Assembly: GCF_008327685.1 (NCBI RefSeq)
Contig: NZ_BDDE01000024.1
Span: forward strand, 124,001 to 188,000
DNA from: Actinomadura sp. K4S16
GTDB taxonomy: Bacteria; Actinomycetota; Actinomycetes; Streptosporangiales; Streptosporangiaceae
Length of the DNA stretch: 64,000 nt
Reading direction: 5' to 3'
The translations under genes were made by a program, and so were the position numbers. Under the pieces are notes generated by a model. The model saw only the letters and a list, made by a program, of their open reading frames with translations. It was not told the origin of the DNA and did not search any database. Shown piece by piece: positions 58,835 through 64,000 of this stretch (position 1 is the first letter of the stretch; each line of letters opens with the position of its first letter).

Positions 58835-59503
58835 GTGAGCGTCGACCTTGACCGGAACGTCGTGCTGCGCGGCGAGGCGGAGCTGGTCGAGCGCGCCGGA
58901 CCGCTGTTCCTCGCGTGCGAGGAGTTCGCCTGCGCGGCGACCGACCAGAACACCTGGGCGCTGCCGGGCCTGCGGGAGCGGATCGTCGCCGAGCGGCGCC
59001 GGATCCGGCCCGCGCCCGCCGTCCGCAAGCTGTACACCCCGGCGGCCCTCGCCGACGAGGAGTCCGAGCGGCGGCTCCTGGAGGTCGCCGCCGCGGGGGT
59101 CCTCGTGCGGATCTGCCCGACGCCGCTCCCGCACGAGACGATCATTGTGGACCGCAGGGTCGCCATCCTCGCCGGACCGCCCGAGGGCGGCGTCCGCGAG
59201 TACACCGTCGTCCGGTCACCGGGCGTGGTGAAGGGCGTCGTCTCGCTGTACCAGGCGACGTGGGAGACGTCGACGGAGCTGGCCGACCACCGGCGCGGCC
59301 GGCCGCCCGCGCTGGGCGAGGAGAGCCTGCGCATCCTGCGGCTGCTCGCCGGCGGGCTGAAGGACGAGGCGGCCGCGCGGCGGCTCGGCATGTCGCTGCG
59401 CACCTACCGGCGCCGCGTCGCGGAGATCCTCGTCCTCCTGGACGCCGACTCCCGCTTCCAGGCGGGCCTGCGCGCCCACGAGTTCGGACTCATGCGGCGG
59501 TGA
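58835..59503 (+). CDS. LuxR-type HTH regulator with N-terminal phospholipase-D-like sensing region
   Basis: 222-aa regulator. The C-terminal ~60 residues form a LuxR-like HTH (LGEESLRILRLLAGGLKDEAAARRLGMSLRTYRRRVAEI). The N-terminal ~150 residues resemble the TrmB/HTH-associated region found in many actinomycete regulators (VRKLYTPAAL, VRICPTPLPHETIIVDRRVAIL). Divergent from the aldo/keto reductase. Followed by a strong hairpin. The ligand is unknown. Confidence 0.82.
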   Translation: MSVDLDRNVVLRGEAELVERAGPLFLACEEFACAATDQNTWALPGLRERIVAERRRIRPAPAVRKLYTPAALADEESERRLLEVAAAGVLVRICPTPLPHETIIVDRRVAILAGPPEGGVREYTVVRSPGVVKGVVSLYQATWETSTELADHRRGRPPALGEESLRILRLLAGGLKDEAAARRLGMSLRTYRRRVAEILVLLDADSRFQAGLRAHEFGLMRR

Positions 59504-59513
59504 GATTGGGGGC

Positions 59514-59531
59514 GTGGGGGGCACCCCCCAC
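59514..59531. terminator. Perfect GC hairpin terminator
   Basis: GTGGGGGG-CA-CCCCCCAC lies 11 bases after the LuxR-type stop and between convergent genes. The same stem sequence, with a different loop, occurs in the DUF3830 leader at 14562-14581. Confidence 0.6.
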
Positions 59532-59596
59532 AATGACTCGCCTGACCCCTCGGCCGGTCAGGCCCTCGGCCGGGCAGGGCCGCAGCCGGGCAGGGC

Positions 59597-59989
59597 TCAG
59601 CCGCCGACGAGCGGGACGAGCCTGATGAAGACCAGGTCGGGGTCGCCTGTGAGGTCGATCTCCTCGTCGAGGTCCTCGACCTGCCGGTCGCCGGCGAGCA
59701 CGAAGAAGCCGTTGCCGAGGAAGGCCCGCTCGGCGATGTCGGCCTGCCGCTCCCAGTCGAGGCGGCGGGGCTCGCGGAGCCGGTAGCCGTTCAGCTCCGC
59801 CTCGGCGCCGTCCGGGCGGACCAGGCCGTTGAACCGGTCGGACGGGCGGGCGTTGTGCCGGGCGACCTCCTCGCGGACCCGGAGCCTGATCAGCTCCCGT
59901 ACGGTCATCCGGTCGGGCAGCCCGGCCACCTGGAACCCGGCGACGGGCGCGCCCGCCGCCGTCTCGTCGCGGAAGGTCACCGCGGGCAT
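59597..59989 (-). CDS. Beta-grasp-like protein with C-terminal Gly-Gly
   Basis: 130-aa protein. Predicted order is strand (VTFRDE), strand (AGFQVAGLP), helix (TVRELIRLRVREEVARHNA), more strands, and a last strand DLVFIRLVPLVGG ending in Gly-Gly, like ubiquitin, MoaD and ThiS (MoaD ends in a PPVAGG-type tail). The central ~50 residues (LNGYRLREPRRLDWERQADIAERAFLGNGFFVLAGDRQ) are an insertion or extra domain. Its ATG shares a base with the stop of the upstream DUF4132 gene (TGATG). No activating E1-like gene lies in the window. The ubiquitin-like assignment is inference from pattern; the diglycine is seen. Confidence 0.72.
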   Translation of the reverse strand: MPAVTFRDETAAGAPVAGFQVAGLPDRMTVRELIRLRVREEVARHNARPSDRFNGLVRPDGAEAELNGYRLREPRRLDWERQADIAERAFLGNGFFVLAGDRQVEDLDEEIDLTGDPDLVFIRLVPLVGG

Positions 59990-62319
59990 CAGGCACCTCT
60001 CTTGATCTGCGCCAGGATGGACTCGTCCTCGATCGCACCGTCGGCGGCGAGGAGGAACGCCTTGCTGAGGATGAGGGAGAGCCGCTCGTCCTCGAACGGC
60101 AGGAAGACCTTGGCGCCCGTCTTGCGGCGCTCGGGAACGATGCAGAGGTACGTGTCGTCCGGTTCCATCGCGATGTTGGCCGAACCGAGGTGGATCCTGT
60201 AGGTGCGCAGGTCGCCGCGGACGACCAGGTGGCGGCCGTCGATCGTGCAGCGGTCGGCGATCTTCGTGCGCGGCAGGACGCGCTCCAGGGCGTCCCTGCG
60301 GGTCCGGGTCGACTCGGCCAGGTCGGCGTGCCACTCGCGCACCCAGTACTCGTGCGCCTCGCCGTCCTCCCACATGGGGTCGGCGGCGATGGAGGTGACG
60401 CCGACGAACAGGTCCACGTCCCGCATCGCCTCGCTGAACACCAGCGGGGGGACGTCGGCGAGCGCCGCCTCCCGCCAGCCGCCGCCGTCGGCGCGGCGGT
60501 CGAACATGACGCGGTTCGTGCCGGCGATCTCGTGCTCGCCCTGCCAGTCGGCCAGGACGTGGGAGAACCTGACCCGCCACTCCCCCGCCGCGAGCGTCCG
60601 GGCCGCCTCGTCGGAGCCTCCGCCGTCCCAGGGGCCGAGCAGCGCGCTCGTCCAGCCGCGGGCCCGGAAGAGCGCGAACATGCGCCGGTAGTGGACGAGG
60701 TGGGCCGCGAACCGGTTGGAGTACGTCCCAGTGCCCTCTTCCGCCGGGGTGAGCAGGTAGATCTCGCGGAACGCCTGCTTGAACGGCTGCCGGATCCGCC
60801 GGTCGACGAGCAGGTCGCGCCACGCGCGCACCTCGTCCGGCCGCGACCTGATCGGGTGCCACAGCCGGACGGCCGCGTCGTCGGCGGCATCGGGCATCTC
60901 GTCCGTCTCGGGCAGGATGGTGCGCCGGTCGCCGGGGGCGACCTCGATCTCCCAGAGGAGCACGCGTACCGTCGGCCCGGCGATCGGATGGAGCAGGAGC
61001 GTGTCGCGCCAGTGGCCGAACGGATGGACTGCGTCGACGGTGAATCCGGCCTCCAGCGCCCGTGCGAGCGTGACGAGCTGGGCGTTGACGCGCGCGACGA
61101 GGTCGCGGAGCTCCTTGAGCTCGTCCTTGTGGTCGCGGCGGGCGGCGGCGGGGACGCCTTTCAGGGCCTTGCCGTCCTTCTCGAAGGCCAGCTCGGCCTT
61201 GCCGGCGACAGTGACGACGGCGGTGTGGCCGCCGAGCTCCCGGCGCAGGACGCCGCCGGGCCCGAACCCGTGGTCGGGGAGGCGCAGCGCGACCTCGGTC
61301 CGCTCGGCGAGGGCGGCCTCGACCTTCTTGAGCATCTTGTCGAGCTGCTTGGGCACCCCGGCGTGCCGGACGTTCCGGCGGACGTTCCGGACGACGGTGA
61401 CCAGCTCGGGCGTCGGGAACTCCTGCGCGGCCCGGACGATCTCGTAGAGCAGCGCCTGCGACGGCAGCGTCTTCGCCTGCGTCGGCGCCACGGAGATGTC
61501 GGGCAGGAGGCGGTCGAACAGGGCGGGCAGCCACGGCTCGTCACGCAGCAGCGCGATGCGCGCGGCGAGCCCGACGGCGGCGACCTCGTCCCCGGTGAAC
61601 GCGCTGTCCGCGCGGAACGGGATCTCACCCTCCTGGACGGCGCGGGCGCGGGCGGCGGCGGCCTCCAGGGCCCGGCGGGCGAACTCGGCGCAGGCGGGGA
61701 CGGCGGCGACCCGCTCCCACACCTCCGGCGGGACAGGCGGAGCGTTGAACGACCGGTTCTCGGCCACCTGGGCCAGCAGGACCCGTTCCACCGGGGCGAG
61801 GCGCAGGACGGCGTCCAGTTCATCGTGCACGATCGGCCCTTTCCAGACCTGGTGGAGGCGCCCGGCGACCGCGCGCAGGACGTCGTCGCCCGCGAGGCCG
61901 CCGATCGCGAGCAGCGCGAAGGGCTGGTCGAGGCGCTTGCGGCTCAGGAGGTACTCGACCAGCGTCCGGGCCGGGCCCGAGACGTCGGGCCAGGGCCCGG
62001 TGCAGCGGACCAGCGCGCCCGCACCGAGCTGGATGTCGGCCCACTTGCGCTGGGCCAGCCCGCCGACGAGCGCCTGGAACATCCGCTCGCACGCCTCCGG
62101 CGTGTAGCGCGGCTGCCTGTTCTTGGCCTCGTCCTCGATCCTGAGCCGGACGGACATCGACACGAACGGGGCCTCACGGCCCACCGCGTAGGCGGCGGGC
62201 ACGAGAGCGCCGAGGTCCTGGTCGGACAGGACCGACAGGTCGGGATACCAGGTGCGGAACTCCTCGTCCTCCGGCGCCGGGTCGGTCATGGCGCGCAGCA
62301 GCCGCGCGGGCAGGTCCAT
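59989..62319 (-). CDS. DUF4132 domain protein (full length)
   Basis: 776-aa protein. The N-terminal ~400 residues are helical (HEAT-like, many Leu/Ala/Arg). The C-terminal half carries DUF4132 landmarks: VRLWHPIRSRPDEVRAWRDLL, RQPFKQAFREIYLLTPAE, YSNRFAAHLVHYRRMFAL and LPFEDERLSLILSKAFLLAAD. Function unknown; E. coli MolR/YehI-type proteins share the domain. Start and stop both overlap neighbours by one base (TGATG). Its last ~135 residues are closely similar to the partial gene at 63587. Confidence 0.88.
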   Translation of the reverse strand: MDLPARLLRAMTDPAPEDEEFRTWYPDLSVLSDQDLGALVPAAYAVGREAPFVSMSVRLRIEDEAKNRQPRYTPEACERMFQALVGGLAQRKWADIQLGAGALVRCTGPWPDVSGPARTLVEYLLSRKRLDQPFALLAIGGLAGDDVLRAVAGRLHQVWKGPIVHDELDAVLRLAPVERVLLAQVAENRSFNAPPVPPEVWERVAAVPACAEFARRALEAAAARARAVQEGEIPFRADSAFTGDEVAAVGLAARIALLRDEPWLPALFDRLLPDISVAPTQAKTLPSQALLYEIVRAAQEFPTPELVTVVRNVRRNVRHAGVPKQLDKMLKKVEAALAERTEVALRLPDHGFGPGGVLRRELGGHTAVVTVAGKAELAFEKDGKALKGVPAAARRDHKDELKELRDLVARVNAQLVTLARALEAGFTVDAVHPFGHWRDTLLLHPIAGPTVRVLLWEIEVAPGDRRTILPETDEMPDAADDAAVRLWHPIRSRPDEVRAWRDLLVDRRIRQPFKQAFREIYLLTPAEEGTGTYSNRFAAHLVHYRRMFALFRARGWTSALLGPWDGGGSDEAARTLAAGEWRVRFSHVLADWQGEHEIAGTNRVMFDRRADGGGWREAALADVPPLVFSEAMRDVDLFVGVTSIAADPMWEDGEAHEYWVREWHADLAESTRTRRDALERVLPRTKIADRCTIDGRHLVVRGDLRTYRIHLGSANIAMEPDDTYLCIVPERRKTGAKVFLPFEDERLSLILSKAFLLAADGAIEDESILAQIKRGA

Positions 62320-63545
62320 CAGGCGCCCCTCTTGATCTGCCGGAGGACGGACTCGTCGGTGATCCGGTGGTCGGCGGCGAGCAGGAACGCGGTGCCGAGG
62401 ATGCGCGTGAGCCGCTCGTCCTCGACCGGCAGGAACAGGCCCTTCTGCCGGGCCCGCCGGACCGGCTCGACCAGCAGCCGGTCGTTGCCCGGCTCCATCA
62501 GCACGCCGCCGGAGCCGAGGTGGACGCGGTAGGTGCGCAGCCCGCCGCGGACCACGAGGAACCGCCCGTCCACCGAGCAGCGGTCGGCGATCTTCGTGCC
62601 GGGCAGGACGCGGCGCAGCACGTCCCCGCGGATCTCGGCACTCGCGGACGGCTCGCCGAACGGGTCCTCGTCCGCGGCCGGGGCGGCGCGCAGGAACAGG
62701 TCGGCCTCCCGCATGCCCTCGCTGAACACCAGCGGCGGGACCTCCCGCGGCGGCACGTCCCGCCAGCGGCCGGCGATCCGCCGCTCGAACGCCACCCGCG
62801 CCGGCCCTCCCCCGCGGCCGACCCGCCACGCGCCCCCGGCGATGACGTGCCGCAGCCGCGCGTCGAGGCGGCCGCGGCGCAGGTCCGCCCCGGCGCCGGA
62901 CGGGCCGGGGCGGTAGGTCTCGCGGAACGCCTGCCGGAACGACTGCGTCATCCGGTTGCCGGTCACGAAGGCCCGCCAGGCCCGGACGGCGCCCGGGAAC
63001 GCCCGCGCCGGATGCCACAGCCGCACCCGCGCGCCGCGCGGCGGGACGGGCAGGGCGCGGCCGTCCACGGTGACCAGCACGTCCTCGCCCGGGGTGGCGG
63101 CGTGCCAGTGCCCGTCCGGCGTCTCGAACTCCCAGACCAGGCCGGACGCGACCGCGCCGGTGACCGGATGGTCGCGGTAGTGCCGGCACCACTGGCCGTA
63201 CGGCCAGGTCCGCTCCAGCGCCATCAGCGCCTCGACCCGCGCCCGCTCGGCGGCCAGCGTCTCCCGGACCTGCTTCACCAAGGCCTTCGTCTCCTTGACC
63301 TGGGCGGCGAACGGCACCCTGAGCGCGCCCGGGACGGTCGGCAGCGGGCGGCCGTCCGCGCCGATGAAGGTGAGCCGCACGGTCAGCGGGTCGGTGATGG
63401 CGAGGACCGCCTGGTAGCCGCCGATGTCGCGGGCGAGCGAGCCGTCCCTGCCGAGGCCGTGCGCGGGCACGGCGGGCTCGTCGGGGCCGGACGGGCGGTC
63501 CAGGAGGGCGAGCGCGGCCGGCGGCGCGTGAAGGTCGTCGGACAT
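62319..63545 (-). CDS. DUF4132 domain protein (short form)
   Basis: 408-aa member of the array. It has the DUF4132 C-terminal region (VRLWHPARAFPGAVRAWRAF, TQSFRQAFRETYRPGPSG, VPPLVFSEGMREADLF, LPVEDERLTRILGTAFLLAADHRITDESVLRQIKRGA) but lacks the ~370-residue helical N-terminal half. The YSNRFAAH..YRRMFAL block seen in the longer paralog is largely missing or diverged here. ATG 63545 has GGAAAG upstream. Either a natural short form or a truncated duplicate. Confidence 0.85.
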   Translation of the reverse strand: MSDDLHAPPAALALLDRPSGPDEPAVPAHGLGRDGSLARDIGGYQAVLAITDPLTVRLTFIGADGRPLPTVPGALRVPFAAQVKETKALVKQVRETLAAERARVEALMALERTWPYGQWCRHYRDHPVTGAVASGLVWEFETPDGHWHAATPGEDVLVTVDGRALPVPPRGARVRLWHPARAFPGAVRAWRAFVTGNRMTQSFRQAFRETYRPGPSGAGADLRRGRLDARLRHVIAGGAWRVGRGGGPARVAFERRIAGRWRDVPPREVPPLVFSEGMREADLFLRAAPAADEDPFGEPSASAEIRGDVLRRVLPGTKIADRCSVDGRFLVVRGGLRTYRVHLGSGGVLMEPGNDRLLVEPVRRARQKGLFLPVEDERLTRILGTAFLLAADHRITDESVLRQIKRGA

Positions 63546-63586
63546 GAGGTGATCTTTCCAGATGGAAGCTCCGGTTCCGGGGCGTT

Positions 63587-64000
63587 TCAGGTGATCACAC
63601 CCCCGATCTGGCGGCGGATCGAGGCGTCGGTGATCTTGTGGTCGGCGGCCAGCAGGAACGCCTTGCTGAGGATGAGCGAGAGCCGCTCGTCCTCGAACGG
63701 CAGGTACAGCGTGCCGGGCGGCCGGCGGCCCTGGACGATGCACAGGTAGGCGCCGTCCGGTTCCATCAGCACGTTGGCGGACCCGAGATGGATCCGGTAG
63801 GTGCGCAGCTCGCCGCGCACCACCAGGTGGCGGCCGTCGAGGGCGCAGCGGCCGGCGATCCGCGTGCGCGGCAGGATGCGCTCCAGCGCGGCGCGGCGGA
63901 CCTCGGCGCTCGCGGTCAGCGCGCCGAAGGCCGCCGCGCGCCGGTAGGCGGCGTGGCGGTCCTCGCCCCGGTCGGCCCAGTCCGGGTCGGCGGCGATGGA
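63587..64000 (-). CDS. DUF4132 domain protein, C-terminal part (runs off window)
   Basis: The frame is open from the TGA at 63587-63589 to the window edge (137 codons), so only the C-terminus is visible. It closely matches the 776-aa paralog: SIAADP, LERILPRTRIAGRCALDGRHLVVRGELRTYRIHLGSAN, LPFEDERLSLILSKAFLLAAD. It lies 41 bases upstream of the short DUF4132 gene. The rest of the gene lies beyond position 64000. Confidence 0.85.
   Translation of the reverse strand, partial: SIAADPDWADRGEDRHAAYRRAAAFGALTASAEVRRAALERILPRTRIAGRCALDGRHLVVRGELRTYRIHLGSANVLMEPDGAYLCIVQGRRPPGTLYLPFEDERLSLILSKAFLLAADHKITDASIRRQIGGVIT

Noticed and set aside
59504..59596. Small gene between the LuxR-type gene and the diglycine protein
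   Set aside because: Only a hairpin and short GGCCGGGCAGG-type repeats; no start with a ribosome site.

Overview
The window reads as chromosome of a high-GC actinomycete, most likely in the Thermomonosporaceae/Streptosporangiales (Actinomadura-like). The support is strong G/C at third codon positions, many GTG and some TTG starts, many leaderless promoters (TANNNT 6-7 nt before the start codon), an XRE/DUF5753 + DUF397 pair, a DUF1707 protein, and SWIM/MoxR/VWA and DUF4132 gene sets. The genus is inferred from gene content; no rRNA or tRNA gene is present.

Layout. 1-6 kb: a lipoprotein HtrA-like protease, an FdhF/YdeP molybdopterin oxidoreductase, a DUF1707/LiaF-like protein, and a TetR regulator divergent from a zinc alcohol dehydrogenase. 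6.0-11.9 kb: an accessory island that looks less GC-rich than its surroundings. It opens with decayed fragments of two neighbouring genes (6030-6245), then carries a DUF397/XRE pair and an operon made of a 661-aa acidic disordered protein with a C-terminal membrane helix plus a duplicated pair of small helical proteins, one copy broken. 11.9-18.8 kb: a catabolic regulon (amidase, D-2-hydroxyacid dehydrogenase, DUF3830, two Asp/Glu-racemase-like proteins, GntR regulator, class III aminotransferase) tied together by three copies of a GATTGTC-GACAATC palindrome placed on promoters. 18.8-23.6 kb: two tiny membrane proteins, TetR, acyl-CoA dehydrogenase, secreted lipase, CaiB/BaiF racemase.

23.6-38 kb: an envelope/signalling region with a degenerate sigma-like membrane protein, a Ser/Thr kinase with an extracytoplasmic FN3-like domain, and two paralogous membrane-anchored propeller/FN3 proteins. 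The second paralog lies upstream of a MoxR-DUF58-transglutaminase-like operon whose transglutaminase domain has lost its catalytic residues. A serine/threonine dehydratase, a small membrane protein and a permuted papain-like hydrolase lie in between. 38-46.2 kb: an M50-like peptidase and a tightly overlapping five-gene operon (SWIM zinc finger, DUF5691, MoxR-type AAA ATPase, DUF5682, VWA), which looks like a MoxR/VWA chaperone-type system of unknown purpose. 46.2-50.4 kb: a second kinase divergent from a DUF6777 lipoprotein, then an ArsR zinc sensor and CDF zinc exporter.

50.4-59.5 kb: a GH5 + GH44 cellulase operon behind a perfect CelR/CebR-type operator, an amidohydrolase, an esterase homologue lacking the nucleophilic serine, a lipid kinase, a PadR regulator, and an aldo/keto reductase divergent from a LuxR-type regulator. 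59.6-64 kb: a tandem array of at least three DUF4132 genes (the last runs off the window) followed by a 130-aa beta-grasp-like protein ending in Gly-Gly.

The two best candidates for undescribed biology are the 7.75-11.5 kb disordered-protein/helical-pair island and the DUF4132 array with its ubiquitin/MoaD-like diglycine partner. The SWIM/DUF5691/AAA/DUF5682/VWA operon is the best-defined multi-gene machine of unknown role.
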